A DNA stretch of 37,338 nucleotides from Alphaproteobacteria bacterium (GTDB lineage: Bacteria; Pseudomonadota; Alphaproteobacteria; UBA2966; CAIVPW01). Below the pieces are notes generated by a model that saw nothing but the letters and a program-made list of their open reading frames with translations, did no database searches and was not told where the DNA came from. Positions 7,605-15,875 of the stretch are shown here, piece by piece. Where the stretch lies: the NCBI GenBank assembly GCA_018658465.1, contig JABHVE010000155.1, forward strand, positions 1 through 37,338. Direction: 5' to 3'. A program made the position numbers and the translations under genes. Each line of letters begins with the position of its first letter. Position 1 is the first letter of the stretch.

Positions 7605-8438
7605 ATGGCGATGTCTATCAACACCAATGTCGGCGCAATGCTGGCCTTGCAAAATTTGAACAAAACCAACCGAGGTCTGGAACAGACCCAGTTGCGCGTC
7701 ACCACGGGTCTGCGGATCAATGGTCCCAAAGACGATGCTGCGACGTTCGCCATCGCCCAAAATATGCGCGGCGATATCGCCGGGATGACAGCGGTAAAAA
7801 CCAACCTCAGCCTGGGCCAATCTGTGGTCAACGTGGCGATCGACGCCGGTAAGGCCATCGAAGATCTGCTGATCGAAATGAAAGCCAAATCGGTCCAAGC
7901 CAGTCAGGCGGGCCTTGATACGGATTCCTACACTGCCCTGAACCAAGAATTCACGTCTTTGCGGGCGCAGATCGAGGCCATCGTCGCGTCAGCCGAATTC
8001 AACGGCAAGAATTTGATTAATTCGGCGGCAACAAATTTTGACGTTCTCAGCACGGTTGATGGCAGCACGATTACCATTACCAAGCAGGCCATCGACGCCA
8101 CGACCCTTACCATCCACACCGCCGCCCTCACCGACGCAACAGTCGCCGGTACGGCGCTCACCGCCATCAGTCAGGCCATTATCTCGGTATCTAACGCCCT
8201 GGCTTCCTTGGGTTCTTCGGCCAAACGGGTTGATATCCAAACCGAATTCACCGGCAAGCTGCAAGACATTCTGAAGCAAGGTGTCGGCAATTTGGTGGAT
8301 GCTGATCTGGCCGAAGAAAGCGCCAATTTGCAGGCCTTCCAGATCAAACAACAATTGGGCGTCCAGGCCCTGGCCATCGCCAATTCCGGGCCCCAGAGCA
8401 TTTTGGATCTGTTCTCCGCCCAGCCACTGCGTCTGTAA
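7605..8438 (+). CDS. Flagellin
   Basis: The filament subunit has about 277 residues. The start at 7605 (MAMSINTNVGAMLALQNLN) gives the standard flagellin N-terminus. An in-frame ATG at 7548 falls inside the candidate promoter and is rejected. The N-terminal D0/D1 helices carry TNVGAMLALQNL, RVTTGLRINGPKDDAA and AIAQNMRGDIAGM. The C-terminal D1/D0 part has NLVDADLAEESANLQAFQIKQQLGVQALAIAN, in which Asp-Leu-Ala-Glu-Glu and the final QALAIAN are typical. The variable centre (about residues 130-210) is short and Thr-rich, giving one of the smaller flagellins. It is a single-gene unit with its own promoter and a bidirectional terminator. No other flagellar export or hook genes are in the window apart from a FliL-like gene at 36322. 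Confidence 0.95.
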   Translation: MAMSINTNVGAMLALQNLNKTNRGLEQTQLRVTTGLRINGPKDDAATFAIAQNMRGDIAGMTAVKTNLSLGQSVVNVAIDAGKAIEDLLIEMKAKSVQASQAGLDTDSYTALNQEFTSLRAQIEAIVASAEFNGKNLINSAATNFDVLSTVDGSTITITKQAIDATTLTIHTAALTDATVAGTALTAISQAIISVSNALASLGSSAKRVDIQTEFTGKLQDILKQGVGNLVDADLAEESANLQAFQIKQQLGVQALAIANSGPQSILDLFSAQPLRL

Positions 8439-8459
8439 ATTCAGGCAATCGGACAACAA

Positions 8460-8494
8460 AAAGCCGCGCTGGGCAAAAGCGCGGCTTTCTATTT
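8460..8494. terminator. Bidirectional rho-independent terminator
   Basis: AAAGCCGCGCT (8460-8470) and AGCGCGGCTTT (8478-8488) form an 11-bp stem around a 7-nt loop, followed by CTATTTTTCTT on the plus strand. Read on the minus strand it is followed by TTTTTGTT. It lies between the converging flagellin and ApbE genes and can end both transcripts. Confidence 0.88.
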
Positions 8495-8512
8495 TTCTTC
8501 TTCGGCGACTGC

Positions 8513-9526
8513 TTAGGCGCGGATCACCCGTTCCCGTCCATCGGCCAACGTCAGCAATGCCGTAACATTCCCGGCCTTGCGGGCAATGGCGTCGGCGCGA
8601 TCGGTGGGCGACACATATATCGCGGTGGATAACGCGTCCGCCACCGTGGCCCGGGGTGTAATCACCGACACGCCAAGATGCTGAAGCGCGCTGGTGCCCA
8701 TGCCGGGATTGAACAGATGGTGGAAACGCCCCGCCGTATCGAATTCGGTCCCATACCCGCCAGATGTCGCCACCGACATGTCGGTCAAATCAATGGTGCG
8801 ATCGGTGCGGTTAGGATTGGACGGATCTTTCAACGCCACCAGCCAGGGCCGACCGTTGGGATGGGTATCCAATGCCCGGGTTTCCCCCAAGGAAACCAAA
8901 ACGTTGGTGATGCCGTTGGCCCGCAACAGTTCCGAAACCTTGTCCGTGATGTAGCCTTGGGCAATGCCGTTCAGGGTTATTTCCATGCCCTTTTTGTCTA
9001 AGTTAATAAACAAGGGATTCACGTCGATGCGGCGGTAATCCACCAATTTTACAACATCGTCGATCTCGCCTTGGGCGGGACCCTTGGCGTCGCCTTTGTT
9101 GTTACGGAAATGCGCTGAATACAGCTTCCACAAAGGCTGAACACTGACGTCGAAGGCTCCGTCCGAAATGCTGCCAAAGCGCACTGCCTCGGTCATCAAG
9201 GTCAGCATATCCATGGACGGACGGGACAGGCGGCCATCGCGGTTCAATGCCGCCAATTCGCTACTCTCCAGGTGCAGGCTGAAAATAGCCTCTAATCGGC
9301 GCACTTCGGCCACCGCCAAATCAATGATGCGTTCCGCACCTTCGCGGCTGGGGTGGGCCAATGTCATGCTGGCCTGGGCACCAAGAGCGGCACCCTCCCA
9401 GGTATACAAATTCGCAGCCGCTGCCCCCGATTGGGTGGCGATACCAGCCAGGGGCAAGCCAGAGGCGGCGCCCATGATTGTGATCGCCCTGCGGCGGGAC
9501 ATTAGAGTGGTGTTTTTCAAGCCCAT
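8513..9526 (-). CDS. apbE: FAD:protein FMN transferase (ApbE family)
   Basis: The enzyme has about 337 residues. The start at 9526 (MGLKNTTLMSRRRAITIMG) is preferred because GGAG lies 7 nt upstream. SRRRAIT followed by an Ala/Gly-rich stretch is a twin-arginine signal, so the enzyme acts outside the cytoplasm. ApbE attaches FMN through a phosphoester bond to a Thr/Ser in FMN-binding domains. The family landmarks are GAQASMTL near the start, RLEAIFS, SDGAFDVSVQPLWKL, LNGIAQGYITDKV, VSLGETRALD, SVATSGGYGTEF, FHHLFNPGMG and TPRATVADALSTA. It is the last gene of the minus-strand operon. Its neighbour 60 nt upstream is a NosR-type protein with the FMN-acceptor motif, the obvious substrate. Confidence 0.93.
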   Translation of the reverse strand: MGLKNTTLMSRRRAITIMGAASGLPLAGIATQSGAAAANLYTWEGAALGAQASMTLAHPSREGAERIIDLAVAEVRRLEAIFSLHLESSELAALNRDGRLSRPSMDMLTLMTEAVRFGSISDGAFDVSVQPLWKLYSAHFRNNKGDAKGPAQGEIDDVVKLVDYRRIDVNPLFINLDKKGMEITLNGIAQGYITDKVSELLRANGITNVLVSLGETRALDTHPNGRPWLVALKDPSNPNRTDRTIDLTDMSVATSGGYGTEFDTAGRFHHLFNPGMGTSALQHLGVSVITPRATVADALSTAIYVSPTDRADAIARKAGNVTALLTLADGRERVIRA

Positions 9527-9552
9527 TTGAGTCTCCGATCTATCCATTCTAA

Positions 9553-9569
9553 ACCGGCTCCCCGCCGGT
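9553..9569. other. Small hairpin between the NosR-type and apbE genes
   Basis: ACCGGC (9553-9558) pairs with GCCGGT (9564-9569) around a 5-nt loop. On the transcribed minus strand only TTT follows, so it is a poor terminator. It may be a processing or stability element between two co-transcribed genes. Confidence 0.3.
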
Positions 9570-9586
9570 CGAAATATGTGCAGGCC

Positions 9587-11800
9587 TTATTCAGCCGGCT
9601 GTGGCACCAAGCCACCTGGGAATGTCTTACGCCCTGGCGCTTGGGCACTCTTTGGGGGCAAACCCCGTTCCCTGCGCTTTCGTTCCACGGCCAATGGCGG
9701 GCACCGTTGGTCGTCAAAATACTCCACTTGGCAATCCAAGCAATAGAAACACTCACTTTCGTCAATTCTGCCTGACGGCTCGATCGCCTGGAATTCGCAA
9801 GAAACTTCGCATAAATGGCAGCCGCCAGCGGTTTCGCCCTCGGGCGTCCCGCATTCGGGTTTACGCTTCAGGAACCGCACAAGATTGAACCGCCCCGCTG
9901 CGGCCAGCCCAGCGCCCAAGGGGCACAAGAACCGGCAATAAGCGCGCTCCATCACTAACCCGACGGCCAGCACCGCAACTGCGTACACGACAAACCAAAA
10001 CCCGCGATTTTGGAAATGGGAGGTAATGGCGGTCTTAAACGGTTCCACTTCGACCGCACCCACCATCACCTCGGGCGAGAAAAACGCCAAAGGCACCAGG
10101 GCGGCAAACACCACATATTTCAACGGCCAAAGTTTTTTGTGGGTTTCGCGGGAAACCTGAAATTGCGGGATCCGAAAAAGTTTGGCGATGCGTGCCAAAA
10201 ATTCCTGCAAGGCGCCAAACGGGCACAGCCACCCGCAAAACAGCGAGCGACCCCAAATGAATAACGAAAACACGGTGTACCCGGCGACGATGACGATCAG
10301 GGGCTCCACCATGTAGGACGTCCAAGCCAAGTCCCTAAACGGAGCTTGGAGATACACCAGAACATTGATCATCGACAATTGGGCGTTGGCGTACCAACCC
10401 AGCCAACCCAGGGTAAACGCCAAAAACCCAAGGCGAATGAATTTGTATGCGTAGCGGTGGCGAGAGATTGCGTCTTGTTTGATCAACATGATGGTGAGGA
10501 TGATCAAAGCCACCGCCAAAACTGCCACGTCGATTTGCTGGTCGATCCACGCCTGAACCCAAATCGGTCGGGCATCCGACGACGACAACGCGCCCATGGC
10601 CATTTCTTCTTCTTCCAGACCCAAAATGTGCCGAGCGGGCAACTGGTACGCCACTTCGAAGGGGATGGTGATGGCGGCATCATCAGCCGTGCCGTGGACC
10701 AGAACCTGGATCATGAACGGCGCCAAGGGATCAAATAGGGGGTCATCAACCCCGAACACCCCGGCTTGGTTTAGAACCTTTCCTTCGCGGCCCTGACCGG
10801 TTTCCAGGCGGCCCTTGTATTTGTATTGGTCCCCGTGGAAATAAATGACGTTGCCATTTTGGACAATCTGCACCCGGTCAAAGCGTTTTTGGTTGGCCGC
10901 GTGGCGATAGGCTTCGCCTTTGAAATCGTATTCGCCAACACCGGCCAGAATGAACATTTGATCGGCGAACTCGCGGCTGAAATTTTCGTATTCTTTTTGC
11001 CGCAGAATATTTTGGCCAATGGAAGCAGGCGTCGCCAGTGCGGCAAAAAATTCTAGGAACGTGCCATCGGGATCTTCGCCCAAGGGGATATCCGGCCGGG
11101 CTTCGTTGTATCCGGCCAAGGCAAAAGCTTCGGCAACATCGCGGTTGGTCAGGGACAAACGCACCATGGAACCGCCGCTAATCAAATCTTCCCATGCCAA
11201 GGCTTCGAACCCGGTGCGGTCCACGGTTGGCGGACCGACGTACACATCGCCACGGGTGCGAATGACCACCCGAGCGCCCAAAATTACCGCGTCACGCATT
11301 AGGCCCGCGGAAATGGTCGCCCCCTGGGTGACATTGGGTTGCAGGGCCGCCGTGTAGCGGTTCCAGATGTGAACCGTGTTGAGCTGGGCCAGATACCGTT
11401 CAAGGCGGGATTGCGGCACCCCGTGGCCAATGATGGGCTCGGAATGGCTCAGCAGCATCGCCGCGCCCGTCACTTGGCCGGTGTTGGTGAAGCCAGCCAC
11501 CACATCAAACGGTGAACCGGCGTAGCCGCCGTAATTCCCAACCTGCTTGGTGGAAATCAGGTAGCCCACTTGTTCGCCATCAACAAAAACCGGGATCGCC
11601 AGGGGTCTGCCTTCCGGTTCCCCCAAGGTGATTTCCTCGCCGGGCCAAACCTGGGCCAAAAATTCGGGGGTAAGCAGATCTTTGACGTCATCCACCCAAT
11701 TTGCTTGGGCGGCGGGCACAGTAAACAGCGTCCCGGCCACGGCCATAACCAGCCCGACCGCGATGTTCCGCATGGCACGCAGTACCAAATTCGCTGGCAT
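9587..11800 (-). CDS. NosR/NirI-type membrane protein: FMN-binding domain, polytopic core, polyferredoxin tail
   Basis: The protein has about 737 residues from the ATG at 11800; 11773 is an alternative that starts right at the signal peptide MRNIAVGLVMAVAG. A periplasmic FMN_bind domain (about residues 70-190) contains NVTQGATISAG, with Thr162 in the GAT position as the expected covalent FMN attachment site. About five membrane helices follow, containing the paired CGWLCPFGAL and CRFLCPLGAG motifs. A C-terminal Fe-S region has CHLCEVSC and CFYCLDCQ, with DQRCPP completing the second cluster. This is the full NosR architecture, known to move electrons between the quinone pool and the periplasm in N2O reduction. 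Here its neighbours are ApbE and quinoprotein-type ABC genes and no nosZ is visible, so a different electron-transfer partner is likely. Confidence 0.9.
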   Translation of the reverse strand: MPANLVLRAMRNIAVGLVMAVAGTLFTVPAAQANWVDDVKDLLTPEFLAQVWPGEEITLGEPEGRPLAIPVFVDGEQVGYLISTKQVGNYGGYAGSPFDVVAGFTNTGQVTGAAMLLSHSEPIIGHGVPQSRLERYLAQLNTVHIWNRYTAALQPNVTQGATISAGLMRDAVILGARVVIRTRGDVYVGPPTVDRTGFEALAWEDLISGGSMVRLSLTNRDVAEAFALAGYNEARPDIPLGEDPDGTFLEFFAALATPASIGQNILRQKEYENFSREFADQMFILAGVGEYDFKGEAYRHAANQKRFDRVQIVQNGNVIYFHGDQYKYKGRLETGQGREGKVLNQAGVFGVDDPLFDPLAPFMIQVLVHGTADDAAITIPFEVAYQLPARHILGLEEEEMAMGALSSSDARPIWVQAWIDQQIDVAVLAVALIILTIMLIKQDAISRHRYAYKFIRLGFLAFTLGWLGWYANAQLSMINVLVYLQAPFRDLAWTSYMVEPLIVIVAGYTVFSLFIWGRSLFCGWLCPFGALQEFLARIAKLFRIPQFQVSRETHKKLWPLKYVVFAALVPLAFFSPEVMVGAVEVEPFKTAITSHFQNRGFWFVVYAVAVLAVGLVMERAYCRFLCPLGAGLAAAGRFNLVRFLKRKPECGTPEGETAGGCHLCEVSCEFQAIEPSGRIDESECFYCLDCQVEYFDDQRCPPLAVERKRRERGLPPKSAQAPGRKTFPGGLVPQPAE

Positions 11801-11811
11801 CACCCTGCCCC

Positions 11812-11840
11812 CAAAAATGCCGCCCACAACCACGGGCGGC
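11812..11840 (-). terminator. Terminator or attenuator just before the NosR-type gene
   Basis: On the minus strand GCCGCCC-GTGGTTGT-GGGCGGC is followed by ATTTTT, the form of an intrinsic terminator (stem 11840-11834 with 11825-11819, U-run 11818-11813). It ends only about 12 nt before the ATG at 11800, so the downstream genes can be expressed only by read-through or anti-termination, or if the hairpin is weak in vivo. Confidence 0.6.
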
Positions 11841-11938
11841 CTACTCGACCATGGTAAGAATTGTATCGGAACAGCGGCCCCGATACCACTGGGAGAACGC
11901 TTGGGCGTTGCGAGCGAGTCGCAAACGACGGGGGCAAA

Positions 11939-12862
11939 TTACCCGGCTGGCGGGCCCCCGGCAGGCTTGCCCGTGCGCTTCAACATGCCCCGTTGTGGGT
12001 CATATCCGATGGCGGCAACGATGAAAAATACCAGTGCGAACGCCAGCACGATCCCGAACGAAAGGAAATTGAATTTGCCGTATGCGGCATATCGGATCAG
12101 TTCGATCGTGTGAGTGAATGGATTTACCTGGGCGATCCAATAAATATATTCCGCCCCTTGTTCACGCAATTTCCACAAGGGGTACAGAGCCGGAGAGATA
12201 AAGAACATTGGGAAAATCACAAAGTTCATGGTGCCGGCAAAGTTTTCGAGCTGGCGAATGTAGACCGACAGCAGAAGCCCCAAGGCCGACAACATCAAGC
12301 CGCCGCCGATCAACGGCGGCAAAATATAGAGCCAGCCCGTGGCCGGAATGCGCACACCCAAATAGGGAACGACAAAGCTGACGGCGAACACAATCAGCAA
12401 GAAAACATAGGATTGGGCAACTGCCAGGAACGTCGCGGAAAGCAGCTTGAACAACAGCAAAACCCAGCGCGGAAGCGGCGCCGTTAGCAGCAAGCGCATG
12501 ATTCCCATTTCCCGGTCATAGACCATGGAAAGGGACGATTGCATGCCATAGAACAGCAAAACGATCCCCAGCAGCCCAGGCAAAATGTATTCCTGGTAGG
12601 TCACATAGGTTTCGTACGGGGGCACGATGGACACCCCCAACAGAGACCGAAATCCGGCGGCAAAAACGATCAGCCACAACAACGGCCGCACCAGGGCAGA
12701 TGCCCAGCGACCCTTTTGGCGAACAAATTTTCCGACTTCCCGTCGGGTGATGGCAGCCAGAGCAAGCCCAAGATGGGTCATCGTGCCGGCCCGCAAGGCT
12801 TGGCGTGGTGGCGCGGCACCGTCCAACGTTTCGGTGCGCTCTGCTGTTGTTTGCACTGTCAT
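11939..12862 (-). CDS. ABC-2 type permease of the PQQ-alcohol-dehydrogenase-associated ABC system (PedC-like)
   Basis: The integral membrane protein has 307 residues, with start at 12862 and AGAGG 7 nt upstream. After a cytoplasmic N-terminus it has six hydrophobic segments in the ABC-2 arrangement: RPLLWLIVFAAGF, the periplasmic TYVTYQEYILPGLLGIVLLFYGMQ region, MGIMRLLLTAPLPRW as the cytoplasmic coupling loop, then FLLIVFAVSFV, LMLSALGLLLSV and PMFFISPALYPLW. This pattern matches permeases found beside PQQ-dependent alcohol dehydrogenases (PedC family). In Pseudomonas putida the PedA1A2BC system was linked to lanthanide-dependent growth. Its ATPase partner is at 18943-19695, in the other half of the locus. 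Whether it imports or exports is not settled by sequence. Confidence 0.85.
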   Translation of the reverse strand: MTVQTTAERTETLDGAAPPRQALRAGTMTHLGLALAAITRREVGKFVRQKGRWASALVRPLLWLIVFAAGFRSLLGVSIVPPYETYVTYQEYILPGLLGIVLLFYGMQSSLSMVYDREMGIMRLLLTAPLPRWVLLLFKLLSATFLAVAQSYVFLLIVFAVSFVVPYLGVRIPATGWLYILPPLIGGGLMLSALGLLLSVYIRQLENFAGTMNFVIFPMFFISPALYPLWKLREQGAEYIYWIAQVNPFTHTIELIRYAAYGKFNFLSFGIVLAFALVFFIVAAIGYDPQRGMLKRTGKPAGGPPAG

Positions 12863-12910
12863 CGGTCTACCTCTGTGGTCCTGCGAATTTTGAGCCCGAA
12901 AAAGGGTCTC

Positions 12911-14152
12911 CTAAAACACGCACTTGTTTTCGGGTTCGTCGATTCCCAGGGTGTCCAGATCGTTAACCGCGTGCTCGAACTTGTCGATCGGCGCCCGGGC
13001 GATCACGGCATTGTTAACACTGACCAACAGGTTTTGACGAAGCTGATTGTTCCACGGGCGGAAATCCGACTGGAAACCTTTGTAGGTATCCATATTCAGC
13101 TCTTCATTTTGGATAACCTCGCGAATCGCCTGAAACTCCAAAGACTCAGCCCGGATCGATGCCTGGGTAATGGCTTTTACCGCCGCCCACGCCGACCAAT
13201 CTGGTCCGGTCATAAAGCGGTCGGCGGAACGGAAAAACCGACCGTTCAATTGCGGTGCGCCGTGGCGTTCGAAGGTCCATTGCCAGGCCTCGGCCATCAG
13301 CCCCGATGTGCCCACCACTGGCCGTGGGCGCACGGTCTGATACGGCACATAGCGACCGAACTCGCCGTCGGTATCGGCGATGAACACCACGTCGTAGTCG
13401 CGGCGGCCAGAGGTCATCAAGCGAATGTTGTTTTGCTCGCGTTCCCGTGGGTCGTTGCTGAGAACGAAATCACGAATATCGACGACGGAGGCACCGTTGC
13501 GCTTGGCAGACCGCTCCAGTGCGGCGACCATTTCTGCGTCATCGGGCAGGGGGCCTTTCAGCACCAACAGTCTGGTCCAATCTTGGAAAATCAAATATTG
13601 GGTCAGGGCGTCCATCAGCATGTTGTAGCTGGGGGCCGTATGCATCAGATGGGACGCGCAATTTTCGATGCGCAGGGAATCTGAAGAATTGTTCACATTG
13701 AACAACAATATGTCTGAATCCTTGGTGGCCTCGGTCAAGGCTTCGATCACCGGGGTTTCAGCGTCTACCAGGAAAAAGCTGATGCCTTCTTCATCCCGCT
13801 GACGGAACAGTTCCGCAATCAGCGCGTCGGCATCCACTCCACGAAAGGGCACCAGTTCATAATCCGTCCCCAAAAACCTGCCCGTGGATTGGGCATCCAA
13901 AATGCCTTGCTGGGCCCCGGGCAGCGGCCGGAACCGCGGCACCGCCGGAATACGGGCATACACGAACGCGCGCACGTAGCGAATATCGTCTTCAATATCC
14001 AAATAGCCGATTTTCAGGGGGACGATTTCGGTTTCCTGAGCATCCGCCAGTCCCGGGGTCATGACCACAGACGCCGTGATAAGCCCCGCAAGGGCCAAGA
14101 TCGCTCCAACCAGGAACGCCCGCATACCCAAACCTTTGACCCAGTTCATCAT
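12911..14152 (-). CDS. Periplasmic substrate-binding-like protein of the PQQ-ADH ABC system
   Basis: The protein has 413 residues, with start at 14152 or 14149. It has a signal peptide (RAFLVGAILALAGLITA, cleavage near ADAQ). The mature part starts PLKIGYLDIEDDIRY and has the two-lobed type I binding-protein fold, with LLFNVNNSSDSLRI, LVLKGPLPDDAEMV and YDVVFIADTDGEF. It ends near a single Cys (ENKCVF). The D-I-R-Y start and RPLPGAQQGI segment are characteristic of the binding protein found in PQQ-dependent alcohol dehydrogenase ABC clusters (PedA1/LutA type). Those homologues are implicated in lanthanide acquisition. It lies 17 nt after the propeller gene and 48 nt before the permease gene. 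Confidence 0.85.
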   Translation of the reverse strand: MMNWVKGLGMRAFLVGAILALAGLITASVVMTPGLADAQETEIVPLKIGYLDIEDDIRYVRAFVYARIPAVPRFRPLPGAQQGILDAQSTGRFLGTDYELVPFRGVDADALIAELFRQRDEEGISFFLVDAETPVIEALTEATKDSDILLFNVNNSSDSLRIENCASHLMHTAPSYNMLMDALTQYLIFQDWTRLLVLKGPLPDDAEMVAALERSAKRNGASVVDIRDFVLSNDPREREQNNIRLMTSGRRDYDVVFIADTDGEFGRYVPYQTVRPRPVVGTSGLMAEAWQWTFERHGAPQLNGRFFRSADRFMTGPDWSAWAAVKAITQASIRAESLEFQAIREVIQNEELNMDTYKGFQSDFRPWNNQLRQNLLVSVNNAVIARAPIDKFEHAVNDLDTLGIDEPENKCVF

Positions 14153-14169
14153 GCTTCCCCCCCGGGTTC

Positions 14170-15216
14170 CTATTCGTCCAACAGGACTTGGTACGGGATG
14201 CGCCCCGTGGGAATGGACTTGGTCACTTTTCTAGCCGCGATATCGACCACGGAAACATCATCCGACAGGCCATTGGCCACAAACAACGTTGATTCGTCAG
14301 CGGACAGCGTCACGTTCCAAGCACGGGATCCAACCAGCACATAAAATTCGATTTCGCGGGTCGCCACGTCCACAAAGGCCACGTGGTTCGCCCGGCCAAG
14401 GCTGACGTACGCCGTTTTACCGTCAGCAGTTAGCACAAGCCCCACCGGGGTCACATCCACCTGGCGGAAGCCCGGCGGCAAGAAGTTGATGACTTCGGTC
14501 ACTTTGAAGGTCTCAACATCGATGATGTAAATTTCCCCGGACAGCTCGGCTGACACCCACAATTCTTTTTTGTCGGGAGTCATGCGGATGCGCCGGGGCC
14601 GTGTGCCAACGATCACGTTCGCGGTAATGATGCCCTGGTCCACATCAATGCGGTGGATCATGTCGGCAACTTCCGACGTCAAATACAGGGTCTTGCCGTC
14701 ATCGGTGATGAACACCCCTTCCGGTTCCGCGCCTGTGGGCACTTCGTGCAACAGCACCTTTTCGGCCAGATCGATGATCCACAACGAAGAATCTTCTTCG
14801 TTGGCGATAAACATCAGGCGCTCGTCTGGGGTGATTTCCAGCACTTCGGGGCTAGGGCCTGTGGGGATGGCATCCACCACCTCCAGCAGTTCGGCATCAA
14901 TTACGTCGACCACGTCTTCGTCGCCGCACGCCACGTACAGCAATGTTTTTGCCAAGTTGAAGACCATGCCCCGGGGCCGCCGAGAGGTTTTGATCTGCTT
15001 GATCACCTCTAGTGTGGTGATATCCAGCACCGTGACCGTGTGGCCTTTTTCGTTGCTGACAAACGCCAGGCCACGACCCGCCGCTGATGCCGGGCGGGTG
15101 GCCGCCAATGGCAACGCCGCCAAGGCCACCGCCGCGCCCATGCCCTTTAAGACTTTCCGCCGACCGGAAAACAGGACTTGGTCACCGACCTGGGGGATTT
15201 GTATTTTTGACTGCAT
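14170..15216 (-). CDS. YVTN/YncE-type beta-propeller, PQQ-dependent-catabolism-associated
   Basis: The protein has 348 residues. The start at 15216 is supported by AGGAGT 5 nt upstream. The N-terminus has a twin-arginine-like signal (SGRRKVLKGMGAAVALAAL, cleavage near ASAAG). Seven repeat blades follow, each with a pattern such as NEKGHTVTVLDITTLEV, GDEDVVDVIDAELLEV or NGLSDDVSVVDIAARKV, the YVTN propeller signature. No quinoprotein W-motif docking pattern is seen, so it is probably a binding or scaffold protein rather than an enzyme. The same type of propeller sits in the ABC clusters beside PQQ alcohol dehydrogenases. It is the second gene downstream of the sigma-54 promoter at 15766-15780. 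Confidence 0.88.
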   Translation of the reverse strand: MQSKIQIPQVGDQVLFSGRRKVLKGMGAAVALAALPLAATRPASAAGRGLAFVSNEKGHTVTVLDITTLEVIKQIKTSRRPRGMVFNLAKTLLYVACGDEDVVDVIDAELLEVVDAIPTGPSPEVLEITPDERLMFIANEEDSSLWIIDLAEKVLLHEVPTGAEPEGVFITDDGKTLYLTSEVADMIHRIDVDQGIITANVIVGTRPRRIRMTPDKKELWVSAELSGEIYIIDVETFKVTEVINFLPPGFRQVDVTPVGLVLTADGKTAYVSLGRANHVAFVDVATREIEFYVLVGSRAWNVTLSADESTLFVANGLSDDVSVVDIAARKVTKSIPTGRIPYQVLLDE

Positions 15217-15239
15217 GACTTACTCCTGGGTCCTACGCG

Positions 15240-15659
15240 TTAGCGGACGATAAAGGTTCCGACCATGCCGCGTTCTTTGTGGCCGTCGATGTAAAATTCA
15301 TAATTGCCGGGGCGGATGGGGACGAACCAAATCCTGACCTGGCCTTCGTCATCAAATTCCAGCCCGTACAGACCCATGGGCTTTACTTCCAATTCGCCGA
15401 TGGCGACTTGGTTGATCCACGAGTTGCGCCACAGGTCAGGTGCAAGAAGCAGAAATTCATCACCGCCCATGCTGGTGATATCCCAGCGGTAATATTTCCC
15501 GGTTTCCAGTTCGTATTCGTAGTTGGACATGCTCAGGTCCGGGTTCAGGGTCAGTTCCAACCCTGTCGGACGCGATGCCAAATTGCCCTCTGCCGAAGCC
15601 GGGCCAACAAACGCGAACAGGCCAAACACGGCCACAATCATTTTCAGTGAAATCTTCAT
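15240..15659 (-). CDS. Exported cupredoxin-like protein without the copper cysteine
   Basis: The protein has about 139 residues. The ATG at 15659 follows a strong GGGAGGGG site and opens a signal peptide (MKISLKMIVAVFGLFAFVG, cleavage near ASAEG). The C-terminal end, RPGNYEFYIDGHKERGMVGT, has the shape of the type 1 copper loop of plastocyanin-like proteins (Y-x-F-x-C-x-x-x-x-H-x-x-x-x-M). The His and Met are kept, but the Cys and its spacer are missing. Blue-copper electron transfer is therefore unlikely; the fold may bind another metal or a partner protein. It is the first gene after the sigma-54 promoter and precedes the beta-propeller gene by 23 nt, which ties it to the quinoprotein/ABC locus. 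Confidence 0.75.
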   Translation of the reverse strand: MKISLKMIVAVFGLFAFVGPASAEGNLASRPTGLELTLNPDLSMSNYEYELETGKYYRWDITSMGGDEFLLLAPDLWRNSWINQVAIGELEVKPMGLYGLEFDDEGQVRIWFVPIRPGNYEFYIDGHKERGMVGTFIVR

Positions 15660-15765
15660 ATCCCCTCCCACACATCTTGTTTTCAAACGTTTGCCTACAT
15701 TGAGTTTTCCAATGCTTGGCATTGCCTATGGACGCCATAGAGACAAACCTATCCCAAGCCATAGA

Positions 15766-15780
15766 GCAATATGTGTGCCA
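15766..15780 (-). promoter_or_regulatory. Sigma-54 (-24/-12) promoter of the cupredoxin/propeller/ABC operon
   Basis: Read on the minus strand the site is TGGCAC-ACATA-TTGC followed by T, matching the consensus at every conserved base, with GG and GC separated by 10 bp. Transcription would start near 15755, leaving a leader of about 95 nt before the ATG at 15659. It sits 165 nt downstream of the stop codon of the NtrC-type activator gene. Confidence 0.85.
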
Positions 15781-15875
15781 TGGCCAGCGCCCGGCCTTCG
15801 GGCAATATTTTCGTTATATTTCAGGGAGTTATAGGGCTTGAGACTCGGTCGGGAAAGTCGGCCCCTGTGGGCTGG

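Noticed and set aside
8513-11800. Denitrification (N2O reductase) cluster
   Set aside because: NosR-type and ApbE genes alone do not make a nos cluster. NosZ and the NosDFY genes are absent and the neighbours belong to the quinoprotein-associated ABC system.
12539-13684. Long plus-strand open frame (381 codons)
   Set aside because: It lies antisense to the ABC permease and binding-protein genes, which have clear family motifs, signal peptide and ribosome-binding sites. The antisense product has no recognisable domain.
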